DNA from: Myotis daubentonii
Taxonomy: Eukaryota > Chordata > Mammalia > Chiroptera > Vespertilionidae
Assembly: GCF_963259705.1 (NCBI RefSeq)
Contig: NC_081844.1
Span: forward strand, 11,765,715-11,829,714
Reading direction: 5' to 3'
Length of the DNA stretch: 64,000 bases
The translations under genes and the position numbers were made by a program. Shown here piece after piece: positions 20,171 through 31,974 of this stretch; position 1 is the stretch's first letter, and each line of letters opens with the position of its first letter. The notes beneath the pieces are model-generated. The model made no database searches, was not told the DNA's origin, and saw only the letters and a program-made list of their open reading frames with translations.

Positions 20171-21444
20171 TCTACACTAATAAAAGAGAAAAATGGTAAT
20201 TGGCGTATGACGATACCCTTTTCATTGGCTAATCAGGGCTATATGCAAATTAACTGCCAACTATGATTGGCAGTTAACTGCCAACAAGATGGTGGTTAAT
20301 TTGCATACGTAGGCACAATGCAGGGAGGTGAAAGGGAAAGCAGGAAGAAGCCCCCTGCCACTGACAGTGATCGGAAACCCAGGGGGGAGCTAAGAGCTGG
20401 GGGGCAGGGCAAAGGCGGCCCTGGGGCCGCCTTTGCCCTGCCCCCCAGCCATGATCGGAGAATCAGGCGCCTTTGCCACCCTGGCCAGTGATAGCAAGAA
20501 GTAGGGGTGGAGCCAGCGATGGGAGCTGGGCATGGTCGAAGCTGGCAGTCCCGGGAGCTAGGGGTCCCTTGCCTGGGCCGAAAGCGGAACCCACAATCGC
20601 GGGGCCGCTGCAGCTGCGGGTCCCTGCTGCCCGGGCCGGACGCCCAGGCCAGAGGCGTTAGGTCTGGGCAGGGGCGGAGCCTGCAACCGTGGGGAGCTGG
20701 GGGTCCCCTGCCCAGGCCTGAGGCCTCTGCCGGAGGCCTCAGGCCTGGTCAAGGGGCCGATCCAGTGATTGGTGATCGGAGGGTGATGAGGGTCAACTCC
20801 TCTGGCCGAGGCATCAGGCCTGGGCGGGGGGCTGAGCCGGGGATTGGGGGGATATGATGGTCCCCTTGCCCAGGCCTGAAGCCTGGGTCAGAGGCATCAG
20901 GCTTGGGCGGGGGGTGTAGCAAGCGATCAGAGGGAGATGGGGGTCCCCTGCCCAGGCATGATTCCTGGGCCAGAGGCCTCAGGCCTGGGCGGGGGCCAGA
21001 GCCAGTGATCGGGGGGAAATGGGGGTCCCCTGTCCAAGCCTGACACCTCTGGCGGAGGCGTCCGGCCTGGGCAAGGGGCCGATCAGGCGATTAGAGGGTG
21101 ATGGGGGTCTACGCCTCTGGCTGAGGCATCAGGCCTGGGCAAGGGGCAGAGCCAGCAATCAGAGGGGTCTGGGGGTCCCCTGCCCAGGCCTGATGCCTGG
21201 GCCAGAGGCATCAGGCCTGGGCTGCGGGCAGAACCAGTGATTGGGGGAAATGAGGGTCCCCTGCCCAGGTCTGACGCCTCTGTTAGAGGCATCAGGCCTG
21301 GGCAAGGGGCCGATCCTGCGATTGGAGGGTGATGGGGGTCAACGCCTGAGGGCTCCCAGTATGTGAGAGGGGGCAGGCTGGGCTGAGGGACACTCCCCCC
21401 CACACACACACCCAGTGCACGAATTTCGTGCACCGGGCCCCTAG
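20171..21444 (+). mobile_element. HeliBat-like Helitron, 1.27 kb, complete
   Basis: The 5' end, TCTACACTAATAAAAGAG, follows A (20170). The 3' end is GTGCACGAATTTCGTGCAC then CGGGCCCCTAG, followed by T. Near the 5' end an inverted repeat, AACTGCCAACTATGATTGGCAGTT, can form a hairpin. The interior holds an ~80-bp minisatellite. No gene is present. Confidence 0.9.
20560..21350 (+). repeat. ~80-bp minisatellite inside a HeliBat
   Basis: Repeats of GGGGTCCCCTGCCCAGGCCTGA.., GGCATCAGGCCTGGGC and a GATCGG..GGGTGATGG motif recur at about 20699, 20788, 20857, 20940, 21020, 21104, 21170, 21253 and 21334. Spacing is about 66-89 bp. Confidence 0.8.
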
Positions 21445-22380
21445 TTAGAAATAAGATTGACTTTTGTCAACTTACTTTTTATTTTGAAACCTTGCCAAAC
21501 TCATTTTTTGGTTCTAGATTTTTTGTTTAGATTCCTTGGAATTTTTCATATAGAGTATAGACAATTGTGTCATATGCAAATAGAAACAGTTTCATTTCTT
21601 TCTTTCCAATTGTAGGATTTTATTTCTTTTTTTTTCTGGCCTTATTACAGTGGCTAAATCTTCCAGTACATGTTAAATACAAGTGATTAAACATTTCCTT
21701 GTTCTTAATCTTAGCAGGAAACATTCACTCTTTCACCATTAATCATGACGTTATCTGTAGATTTTTGTAAATTCTTTTTATCCAGTTGAGATAATTCCAC
21801 TTGCTGAGAATATTTTTCATAAATGGATTGTCAAATGCTTTTTCTGCATCAATTGCTATGAGCATATATTTTTTTCCTTAAAAATATGAAATGGGGGATT
21901 ATGCTTATTGATTTTTGAAAGCTAACCAGCCTTTCACATTTGAAATAAATACCACTAGGTCATGGCATATAATTCTTTTTATGCAGTGTTGAATTCAGTT
22001 TGCTAATATTTTGTTGAAGATTTTTTCAACTTACATTATGAGAGATATTGGTCTGAATAGTTTTTGCCTTTTGTACTGTCTTTGTCTGGCTTTGGAACTG
22101 GGATAATACTGGCCTCATATGATGAGTCGGAAATTATTCCCTCCTCTTCTATTTTCAGGCAAATGTGTAAATTGATGTGTTAATTCTCTCCTAAAATCAT
22201 CAGGTCTTGGAGATTTTTGGGAAGGTGGGCTTTTTTTTTTTTTTTTTTAAGTTTAACAGACATTTATTCCTTTAGTTGAACAACCTTTACACACAAAATA
22301 GATAGTTTGAGATTTTTGAGTGGAAAGGAATTTAGGTCTTAAGAGGTTTTATGAGTTTGCTACATGTTTTCTGGAAATCT

Positions 22381-22623
22381 TTTTGTTGTTGTTAATCCTC
22401 ACCTGAGGATATTTTTCCTTTTATTTTTAAGGAGAGTGGAAGAGAGAAGAAAAGACAGAGAGAAACATCAGTGTGAGAGAAACATTGATTGGTTGCCTCC
22501 TGCATGAGCCCTGACCAGGGCTAGTGCTGGGGAGGAGCCTGTGAATGAAGTATGTGTCCTTGACCGGAATCATATCCAGGACCCTTTGGTCCGCAGGCTG
22601 ATGTGCTATTGACTGAGCCAAAC
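22381..22623 (-). mobile_element. Ves SINE
   Basis: This is a reversed Ves with 3' GTTAATCCTCACCTGAGGATATTTTT and 5' remnant GCTATTGACTGAGCCAAA. Target duplications CTGGAAATC lie at 22371-22379 and 22624-22632. Confidence 0.9.
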
Positions 22624-23435
22624 TGGAAATCATTTAACTGAAACTTCTAAGACCCATGAAAAAGTAAGAAAAATTGGTTAAAAAAATAAACCAGCAGTAA
22701 AAGCGAGGAAATTATAAAAGAGCAACCGCGCTGCTGCACGTCTCTCCCCCTGGCTCTGCGTGGCCGGTGCAGAGCTTCAGGCTGCCTTTCTGGGCGCAGG
22801 CTCCACGGCTGTGGACTTAGATCTGGATCCCCGGCTGCCAGCAGCCCCGTGGACCCCCTTCCACAGTCAAGTGTACACGGTCCCCAGGGATGTGGACTTG
22901 GTGCAGCGCAGTTTCCTCCTGACCCTCTAATCCGGTTGTGATCATCTCTCTCTCCAGCCCAGAGCCCCAAGTCTCCCGTTCTCCAGGCGTCATCTGCCCT
23001 TTGCGGCCACAGATTGTGTCACCAGCTGTGTTTAATTCACCAATTCCAGGTGCATGTTATTCGATTCAGCTGTTTCTTCTGTCTGCTTCGTGAGAAGGCG
23101 CAGGACTCGTCCGCCCATACAGCCGCCGTGTTGTCTCCCCTCGGACAGACTTCTTAGGAGCCCACGGCTGGAGAGGCTGGAGTCTTGGTGTTCGTGGGTT
23201 TGCAGCGGAGGCAGCAGGTCCCTGGCCAGCGTGGCTGTAGTGTCCCGGGTGGTGTCGGAGGTCTCCCCGGTGGAGGTGAGGTTGGACTCCCAGTCACAGC
23301 TGCTCTCGCCTTCAAGATGGCATGGTCTCTGCGGCAGAGCCAGCCGCCCGGGAGAGATCGCAGGGGTAGCAGAGGCCGCCCTAGGGGAGCGTGGTCTGCC
23401 AGCCCCCAGCAGTCCTGCAGAATATAACTGTCCCT

Positions 23436-23438
<3 letters not shown>

Positions 23439-23490
<52 letters not shown>
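23439..23490. repeat. (CA)n microsatellite
   Basis: This is an uninterrupted CA run of about 26 units inside the unidentified retrocopy. Confidence 0.97.
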
Positions 23491-23493
<3 letters not shown>

Positions 23494-23792
23494 TCACTGG
23501 GAAGCACGCTCTCCCCTTTTCCTCCCTCCCTCGCTCACACTCTCCCCCTTACTGCGGGCCTCACAGCTGCCATCTTGTATTCCTCCAATAAATAATTTTT
23601 TTTTAAAAAAATATTCCTTTTGTTATTGATTTCTAGTTTCATTTCACTATAGTCCTTCTCCACTTTTAAATATCATTGTCTGTAGTAGGCAATAATGTTA
23701 AAAGTCAAATATGATTTATACCACTTATGAGGAAAAGGACAATGTATTTAATGTGCTCATATTTTGGCTCTTTGTTTTATTTTTCTTCTTTT

Positions 23793-24008
23793 TTAAAAAA
23801 ATATATTTTTATTTATTTCAGAGAAGAAGGGAGAAAAGGAGAGAGAGATAGAAACATCAATGATGAGAGAGAATCATTTGACTGCCTTCTGCATGTTCCC
23901 TACTGGGGTTTGAGTCCACAACCCAGGCATGTAGCCTAACCAGGAATGGAACCATGACCTCCTGGTTCATAGGCTGACACTCAACCACTGAGCCACACAA
24001 GCCTAGCT
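23793..24008 (-). mobile_element. Ves SINE
   Basis: This is a reversed Ves: TTATTTATTTCAGAGAAGAAGGGAG.., CTGCCTTCTGCATG, TCAACCACTGAGCCACACAAGCC. It belongs to the subfamily with GAAACATCAATGATGAGAGAGAATCA. Confidence 0.88.
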
Positions 24009-24019
24009 TATCTTCCTTT

Positions 24020-26180
24020 TTGATGCTCCAATATTTTTTCTTTTTTCATCTCCTATCTACCTGTTAGAAGAATTTTCTTTAGGCATTCTTTTAGGAGAGG
24101 TTTACTAGCAATAAATTCTTTAGGTTTCTTTTATCTGAGAATGTTATTTCCCCTTCATTCTTTTTTTTTTTTTAATATTGATTTCAGAGAGGAAGAAAGA
24201 GGGAGAGAGAGAGCTAGAAACATCAATGATGAGAGAGAATCACCAATTGACCTCCAGCTGCATGGCCCCCACTGGGGATTGAGCCTGCAACCTGGGCACT
24301 CGCCCTTGACCAGAATCGAACTCAGGACCCTTCAGTCTGCAGGCCGACGCTCTATCCACTGAGCCAAACCAGCGAGGGCTCCCCTTCATTCTTAAAGTTA
24401 GTTTCGTGAGATATAGAATTTGACGTGATTTCCCCCAGCACTTGTGCCACTTCCTTCTGGTCTTCATGTTTCAGATAAGAAATCTGCTATCATTTGAATT
24501 GATGTTCCCCAATTTATTTCTCTCTGTCCAATTTAAAAATTTTTATTTTTGTCCTTAGTTTCTACAGTTTAACTATTAAATGTGTTGGTGTGCATATCTT
24601 TGAATTATATTTGCAGTTTGTTCACTTGGCTTTTTTGATCTGTAGGTTTGTGAAGTTTGGGATATATTCAGCCATTACTTTGTCAGTCTTCTTTCAGTCT
24701 CATTGTTTTTTTCACCCTTCTAGGTCTCTGATGATACAAATGTTGGACCTTTTGTTATTGTCCCACTGCCCTTGAGGCTGTTCAATTTTTTCAGTGTATT
24801 TTCTCTGTGTTGCTCAGATACGGGGGATTCTGTTGATCTGCCCTCAAGTTACTTATTCTAGCCTTTGTCTTTCCCACTGAACAGCTGAGCCCATCCAGTG
24901 ATTTTTTAAAAATTTCTGATATTATTTTTTGATTCTATAATTTGAATTTGGTTTATTTCTTTTCTGAGGTTTTCTATTTTTCCATTTGTCTTAAGAGATT
25001 TTATAATTGTTGGAACATTTTATGATGGATGCTTGAAAATTCTTGTCAGAATTACAACATCTAATTCATTCCCATATTGGGGTCAGTGGGTAGTATTTTC
25101 TCGTTCAAGGTATGTTTTTCTTGGTTCTTGACACAATAGATTATTTTCTATTGTATCCTGAACAATTTATCTAATGCTTTAGGACCTGTGGATCCTGGTT
25201 ACATCTTATATATTAATCGGAAGTCTCCCTGTTTAGGTTATCATTCAAATCTTGGCCTCCTTTTGTGGGCTGTGGTTCCAATGGCTGCTTAGTGTTCACA
25301 GCATTTGTAGTGTTCTTTTGATTTGCTGGAACTCCCTCTGGCCACTGCTGGTGCTACCTGTGAGGACAGTAAATATTTTCCCAGGCCAGGCTTCTGGTAT
25401 TTTTTCTGAGGGGAATGCTGTGTTGAGGTCCCCAGCTAATGTTCTCTGGCTTCCTTGGTGTCACTGGACACAAAAACCCATAGGGTCAAAGAGTCTTTTC
25501 ATGTTGGCTGCTTATGATTGTTTCATTTTTCTAGCTGGCTCCACCCACCCACCCACCCTGGTGCCTTCTGGAAAGTGGGCCGGGACATTTGCTATGGCTG
25601 AGTTCTTCTAGCTGATTCCACCTGTTGCCGTTGGTGGCTCCAGGTAGGGAAAGGAATTTCAGGAGTATTAGATCTGTGGGAATCACAAGATGAATGAAGC
25701 TTCCCAGACTAGGCCTCCCATGGTAAGTGAGTCTCTTTCGCTGGCTCTGTTTCCCTGCCTCAGTATCTCTCAGCAGTGCAAGCATTTGAAGCCAGCAAAA
25801 GAGAACACTTCCCCTGCCTCTTACTGTTGGTGGGGCTCCCACTTGGTTTGCCTTGCTGGTGGTGCTGGGCTCACTGATGCTGTCCAGAGGGTTCCCATGT
25901 AACCCAGAGAAGGAAGGAGCCCACCTGAGCTGCGTTTTGTTGCCAGGTTGGGGGTTAGTAAGTAATGGGTCTTGATTGCCTTCCTTTGTTGGGTTGTGGG
26001 GGATAAGACACCCGAGCACTGTGTTGTTCCTCTCATCCTGGAGTTCCAGACCAGCTCAACCTCTCCTTACCACAACTCAGAAAATTCTTGGTCATCTCTT
26101 GCATTATTTCCAGAGTTAATAGATGTGCTTGGGAGGAAGAATAGGGAGAAATAGGTCTATGCCATCTCATCAGGACTGGA
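24020..26180 (-). mobile_element. Old L1 ORF1 and 5' UTR
   Basis: Antisense words typical of old mammalian L1 ORF1 are present: AAATCTGCTATCATTTGAATTG, GGTCTCTGATGATACAAATGTTGGACC, GTCCCACTGCCCTTGAGGCTG. They lead into 5' UTR-like GC-richer sequence at 25000-26170. The protein is destroyed by many stops. A Ves lies within. Confidence 0.7.
24163..24380 (-). mobile_element. Ves SINE
   Basis: This is a reversed Ves flanked by perfect 13-bp target duplications CCCCTTCATTCTT (24150-24162 and 24381-24393). The tRNA-like head reads CGCTCTATCCACTGAGCCAAACCAG. Confidence 0.95.
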
Positions 26181-26189
26181 AGTCCTATC

Positions 26190-28440
26190 ATGATGTTTTT
26201 GCTAAAAACTGAGAAATCGCATCATCACACAAAATAACTCCCAAATAATCTGAGAAATAAACATAGTATGAAGATATGTATCATTTTAATGTGATTAGTC
26301 TTCTATAAGTGTAGGTATCTCTCAGCAGTGCAGGCATTTGAGGCCAGCAAAAGAGAACATTTATGGCTAGTTTGAGAAACATTTTGCTCTGTAGTGATAA
26401 TGTATGAGGTTTCTCTGTTGATGAACACAAGAAAAATTATGCTAAATATTAATATAGACTGTATCTTCTCTAAAGACAACATATTTAAAACAACTTGAAG
26501 AATTTCTACAAGGTTTTAGATTTAAAACTATTATTAAAATCACATCCACTTGCCAAAAATATGTAAACCTTACTTTTGTTTTGCATATTTTGATGTTGTT
26601 TCAGGATCCCCTCACCTCTCCGAACTGCAGTTTACAATTATAATTAATTGTGGGTGACTTTGGCTCATGACGTTGTAATTTATTCCAGGCTAGAGATTTC
26701 GGAAACAAAGCATCTCCATGCATCTCGCTCTTCTGCCCTCATGTGAGAAGCCTGCTATCGGCCTTCTTTATTGATTTTTTATTTGGAGAAATGACACATG
26801 TACTAGACATTCAAATAAATTACTGATCATTACCTTCTTTGCATGGTTTTGAATTTCAAAAAAGTATATGTATATATGACATAGATCACTTTGTTATATA
26901 TGAATAATTTATAATACCTAGTTTGTGTCTCCCCCACTTAAAACACACATATACAAATATATATATATATATAACATACATATATATAATACATATATAT
27001 ATATAATCTTACTGGCTTTTATCGGTTTATAAATGAGGATTCTATTGATAGTGATAATTTAGTTCAAGGCTTTTTTTGATATTTCTTAAGTGATAATTTA
27101 GTTCACATTGTCATTATGATATGTCATTGTATTTATGTAAAGACTATTTGGATGTTTTATATTGTGTTCATTAAAATTTTTCAATACACTTTTACATTTA
27201 TGATCTTGTTTTGTTTCTCTCACAACCTAGCTTTATAAAGTATCTTCATTTAATTTTTTTTAAGGTCAAACAGTTAACTTCTAGTGGCCCTGAGGCTGGG
27301 ATATAGATCTTCTGATACCAGGCTTTTTACAGCAAACATCAATCCCTCTGACTAAAGTCAAAACACGAGATGAAAGAACACATGAAGCAGAATACAAAAG
27401 GGTTTTTTTGTGCTGCATTTAGAAGTGTGTACCCAGGAAACTGCTAATTGCCAACCTGGTGTTAATTTACTGATCTGTGTCTAGTCTATGACTAAACATT
27501 GTTCAGCTCATGCTGATTAATTCTGATATGAATCTGATAATTTCATCATTGGCTAACATTTATGATTTAGTCATACCTCTATAAGCAGTTTCTTACCCCA
27601 TAAACCCCGTATTCCAGAGACTATTAGTAGTTATTTTTAATGGCTATAAAATGTTTATTAGTAGTTATTTTTTAAATTGTGATTCATAGAATTGCAATTT
27701 ATAAATTTCCAAAAATGTCGTTGGATGACTATTATTTAGAAAATGATGTCAGACTCATTATATGCCAATTAATCTAACTTCCATTCAGAATCCTGTACAG
27801 AATAGAAGACTAAATTTAGGACTCAATTCTTCATATGCTCACAGATTTAACCAGAGAACCCATCTCCACTTTATGTGAGCAATATAATTTTCTTTGTTTA
27901 TTCAATATGTTGTATTATTTTTTTAATTATAAAAATGGTTTGCTCACAAGGTTTTAAAATAATTGAATCTATTTGTTTCATTTCCCTGATGTAGTAATAC
28001 TTTTTTGCATGGTGCTTTAGAAAATATATGACACAGAAAGCAGCCTAATTCTTGTCACAGCTGCAATCTTACTGAGGCAGAAAATTTGGCATTTATATAA
28101 AATGAAACCATCTCTAATGCTTTGCTGGCCCTTCTAGACCTGTCTTTGTTTAATTACCATGTTTGGAGCCTCTAAAAAGGGACTGCCTTTAGGAAGGAGG
28201 GGGTGCTGATGACATGTGAATAAAATGGTGGTAGAAAAGAAAATTGATTTTTCCCCCTCAAGCTGCAGTCTGTGGAGGTTGCCTGCTTGTCACTGATAGC
28301 TGTGTGAGTCAGTCTCTGATTCATGAATTACAGTCCTGACCCCCTCCCAGGCCAGGATCGCCCTGTTCCCGTTTCCATGGTGCCAAACTTCCCTATCATT
28401 GCCCGTTATTGTTAGTGCTTATTGTGTCTTCTCTATGCTG
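26190..28440. other. AT-rich DNA, no gene seen
   Basis: I find no convincing ORF or repeat family apart from an (AT/TATA)n patch at about 26950-27007. At 26310-26360 a copy of AGGTATCTCTCAGCAGTGCAGGCATTTGAGGCCAGCAAAAGAGAACA echoes 25758-25808. Non-repetitive regulatory sequence cannot be excluded. Confidence 0.45.
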
Positions 28441-28444
28441 ATAG

Positions 28445-28560
28445 GTGTTCAGGGCCAGGGATGGTGTCTGCCTTGCTTCCCATTGTTGTATAACATCTAG
28501 CATGGTGCTGGCAGGAGTGGGCGGTGCTTAATAAATGTTTGCTCAACCAAAGAATGAATG
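28445..28560 (+). mobile_element. L2 LINE 3' end
   Basis: GGTGTCTGCCTTGCTTCCCATTG.., AGCATGGTGCTGGCA and GGTGCTTAATAAATGTTTGCTCAA..GAATGAATG match the conserved L2 3' terminus. Confidence 0.75.
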
Positions 28561-28604
28561 CAGTTTATAATTTGAGCTCATTTCCAACTTCCTCTATAAT
28601 TTTC

Positions 28605-28790
28605 CATTTTAGACAGCTTTATTGAGGTAAAATTGATATACAAAAATTGCATATTTAATGTATACAGTTTTATGAGTTTAGACAAATGCAAACACTCATG
28701 AGACCCTCACCATGGTCAAGCTAATAAATATATCCATCACCTTCAAAAGTTTCCTCAGGCCCCTCTTTTTGTAGTGATTATACCACAGGA
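28605..28790 (-). mobile_element. Old L1 3' UTR fragment
   Basis: GACAGCTTTATTGAGGTAAAATTGATATAC and the following CATCACCTTCAAAAG words are typical of antisense old L1 3' ends. Confidence 0.6.
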
Positions 28791-29514
28791 AATTAAGAGG
28801 CAAACTTTAATGTATGTTCCTTGGTTGTTACATCCCCCCAAACTACTTGTGTTGTCATTTCCTCCTGTGTGTCTCCATCCATCTTACAAAAGTTGTACAA
28901 AGTAAAGGGAAAAAGAATAAATACAGGGATAACATTGACTGGGACCAGCTTTCTCTCATTCCCTTCAAGTGACAGGCATAAACCTGATATTTATATTTTC
29001 ATCATTTAGCTATTCATACACTGAATGATAGTTTTAGAGAAAGAGGGAGATGGGAATTGAGTATACATGGCAGTACCATGGTGTTTATTTATCTTAAAAA
29101 TAGTTCTGACCATCTATAGAAACTGCCTATTTTAAACTTAAACTCCCCAACATAACAGGTACTCTACACTAAAGCAAGAGTCTTTTTCTCTCATGGAAGG
29201 AGTTGGGTGGGGAGAGGAGGCATGAATTCCACAGAGTCATGAATTCGGACTCCAGAAGAAAGTCCTCCCTTTGGCAATGCTGGTGACCCAGAAAACAACA
29301 GTGCTGACATTGGAGGAAAGGTCTGAACTCCTCACAGGAGTCAGGGGCACAGAGTAGTATATTCCATTCTAACAAGCACCGTTCACAGTAGTTAAATAAG
29401 TGTAGTTTGTATGTGTGTGTGTATGTAGTGGGGTGGGTCACACAACATCCTTCTGAGTCATTTCCTCCATTGGAGTAACAGAGGTCCAGATAGATGAGGT
29501 AGGAGAAATTGCTT

Positions 29515-29822
29515 ATTTACTGAAAATTTCTAAGCAAAATAAGCCAGTCGGAGAAAGATAAATACCACATGATCTCACTCATATGTGGGATATAATGATC
29601 CACATAATTTGATGAACAAGAATAGATCCAGAGACAAATGGTAGGGGAGGGGGTTAGAGGGCAACCAAAGGACTTGTATGCATGCATATTAGCATAACCA
29701 ATGGACACAGACACTGGGGCGGTGGGGGCTTGCCCAGGGTGGGAATGGCTGGGGGGGGGCGGGGTGTCAATTGGGGTAAAAGAAGACAAATGTAAAACTT
29801 TAGACAATAATAAAAAAAAGAA
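29515..29822 (+). mobile_element. L1 3' end, 5'-truncated
   Basis: The words AAGCAAAATAAGCCAGTCGGAGAAAG.., ACCACATGATCTCACTCATATGTGG and GGACTTGTATGCATGCATATTAGCATAACCAATGGACA, with a closing AATAATAAAAAAAAG, parallel the end of the full-length L1 that lies 130 bp downstream. This is a separate insertion. Confidence 0.85.
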
Positions 29823-29946
29823 CGCATCCGCTTACTCTCCTTGTAGAGAGCTGAAAAGGAGATGAACCCATCAAATGAGCGGTGGTTCCACATGTAATTT
29901 ATATATCGCATTTATTGGTAAACATAGGGTATGTATACATTTCTTT

Positions 29947-29962
29947 AAGAGTACGGGTGAAG
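29947..29962. repeat. 5' target-site duplication of the full-length L1
   Basis: AAGAGTACGGGTGAAG here is identical to 37107-37122. The junction TTCTTT/AAGA gives a bottom-strand nick of the TCTT/AAAG type, close to the L1 endonuclease consensus. Confidence 0.95.
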
Positions 29963-31974
29963 GGAGAACCAAGATGGTGGCGATATAGGCAGACGTGTCC
30001 CAGGTCGTGTCCCGGAGCAAATGGAGCGAGCAGCTGAAGCTAGTAACACTCACACCGAATTGGCGAAATTGCTCAGCTGGTGAGACAGTTTGCAGCTGGG
30101 AAGAGCAGAACTCCCCTGGAAAGGTAAAAAAAAACACCCAGGGATTTGGGCAGGAAAGTTTGCCAGACCTCTGAGCCCAGAGAGTCGGAGGGAGACCGAG
30201 TGGCAGACAGCCGCGTCCCTTGGGACAGGCACAGCCCCTGACAGGGGAAAGGAGAACCGCGGGATTCCTGGCGCTGCCAGGGAAATTGAGAGCTGGGTTC
30301 TGTGATCACGGAGGACTGAGCCTAAAGGGGGCAGCCTGAAGAGCTGACCTGACCATGCAGTCCCGGTAAGAGAAGAAGCTTACAGAAACCAAGCCTTCCC
30401 CGTTTCCGCGGCCGGCATTTGTTTGTTTGTTTACACTGAATCCTGTTCATGGGACATTTCGGATACAGACACTCACCTGTGCTGAAGAGAGGGAGAGTGT
30501 GCGGAGGAGTGGAATCTGGGGAGAGACTGGGGAAAGAGGGGGAGCCGGGAGAGGTGGTAGTGAATTGAGTGCTGAGACACCCCTGAGGCCAGGACTGGGG
30601 CAGCCACCCGCTCCTGAGAGTGAGTCTCCTCCCCCCAGCCCCCAGGCAAGGAGCACAGCCACACCCAGATTCCACCCTGTACGAGATCAAGGATTAAGAT
30701 AACCTGATCAGTCCCTGGGAGTTAACAGGGTCTGGCCTATAGGGGGATTTTCAATCCCAGCAACAACATAGCGCCAGTAACTAACTATTACGCAGTCAGC
30801 TCTGGGCAGTGAACTTCCACTGGACAGAGAGGCCCTATAGCCTCAGAGGCCAACCCCAGAACACTGCCACCCAGAGGCTGACCCACAAACTGACTCTTTG
30901 CTAAACACAAAATAAGGCAGTCTGGGAAATAAATGCGGCATGCTTTAAAATAAGGACTGTGGTTTACAACACAGAGGAACAGTATATCGCAGGGAAACTC
31001 AACACTCTCCTGAATACCTGGAAGGTCTAAGGCGAGCCACACTGAAGATTAGAAGAAACGAAGGACATTCACTACTGCAATTTTTTTTTCTTTTTTCACT
31101 TTTTAACTAAGAAACCAATTTTTTTTTCACTTTTTTTCTGTTCTTTTTTTTTTTTCTTTTCTTCTTTTTCCATCACCTGATTTTACCCTTTTAATTACTA
31201 CCTTCTTATTTTTAACCAGTATTATTACTGCTACCATTTTACCATTTTTTAAAGTGCCATTTTATTTTTTCTTTATTTTATTTTGGGATTAGTGTTCACC
31301 ATTCTATTTTCATTGTTATATTATTGGTTGTTTCTAATTTGCATTCAAATCCAGGGAACTGTTGCTGGAATTTGTTGGGATTAATGGCTGTTCTATAGGA
31401 GTATTCTCCTCATATAAAAAGTCTCTTCCCCTCTTCCACTTCATTCTCTCTTTTCGCTCTTTTTTTTTTCTTTTCTTTTCTCGCTTTTATTTTCCCCCTT
31501 CCTTTTTCCCAATTTCATTTTTGCACTCCCTTTTTTTGGTCCCTACTTTTCTTTTCCTTTCTCTCTTTTATCTTTTTCTCTTCCTTCTTCCTTATCCCCT
31601 AATTCTCTTAATTCAGGTGGTCACCTTTAATTGGGGTTATTAATATCGTGAATATATTTGTGTATAGTGCCTGGTACGTGGTGCCTTGTTGTGTTGTATT
31701 TTGTGCCTTTAAATCAACGCAGCAGATCCAAGCAACAGCAACCTCCTGAGCACCACATCCTTTGCTGAGGAACAGCAGCTGTACGTGAAACCTCGCCCCA
31801 CCAGCCAGAAGAGCCACCACAGCTGTGAACAGCACCCACCAGAGGAGCTGCTGCCAACTGAAGAGCAGCTGCTACCGCAACCGCCCGAAGAGCAACCACA
31901 GACCAAGGAGTCACTGCCACCAAGGGAGCAACCACTGAACAACTCAACGTCTAGATATGTCAGTGAGATCAAAC

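Larger units (their letters stand above)
19290..22230 (-). mobile_element. Old L1 ORF2 fragment, split by Ves and a HeliBat
   Basis: Antisense L1 ORF2 landmarks occur at 19370-19860 (TTGAAAAGATTATCCTTTATCC, ACCACAGTGTCTTGATTACTG). They resume at 21445-22230 (TCTTTCTTTCCAATTGTAGG, TTTGCTAATATTTTGTTGAAGA, GGCCTCATATGATGAGT, AATCATCAGGTCTTGG). Insertions at 19881-20119 and 20171-21444 interrupt it. Confidence 0.8.
22231..23590 (-). pseudogene. Retrocopy of an unidentified polyadenylated transcript
   Basis: On the minus strand a GC-rich transcript-like segment starts near 23590 (AGGAATACAAGATGGCAGC). It contains a (TG)n run and open stretches at 23490-23032 and 22970-22647, and ends with AATAAA (reverse of 22263-22268) about 15 bp before an 18-base poly(A) (22231-22248). 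That is the signature of a processed retrocopy. The flanking old L1 sequence is not contiguous across it: about 0.6 kb of L1 seems missing, and I find no target duplication. I do not recognise the protein. A Ves SINE (22381-22623) interrupts the 3' UTR-like part. A non-coding RNA source is equally possible. Confidence 0.5.
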
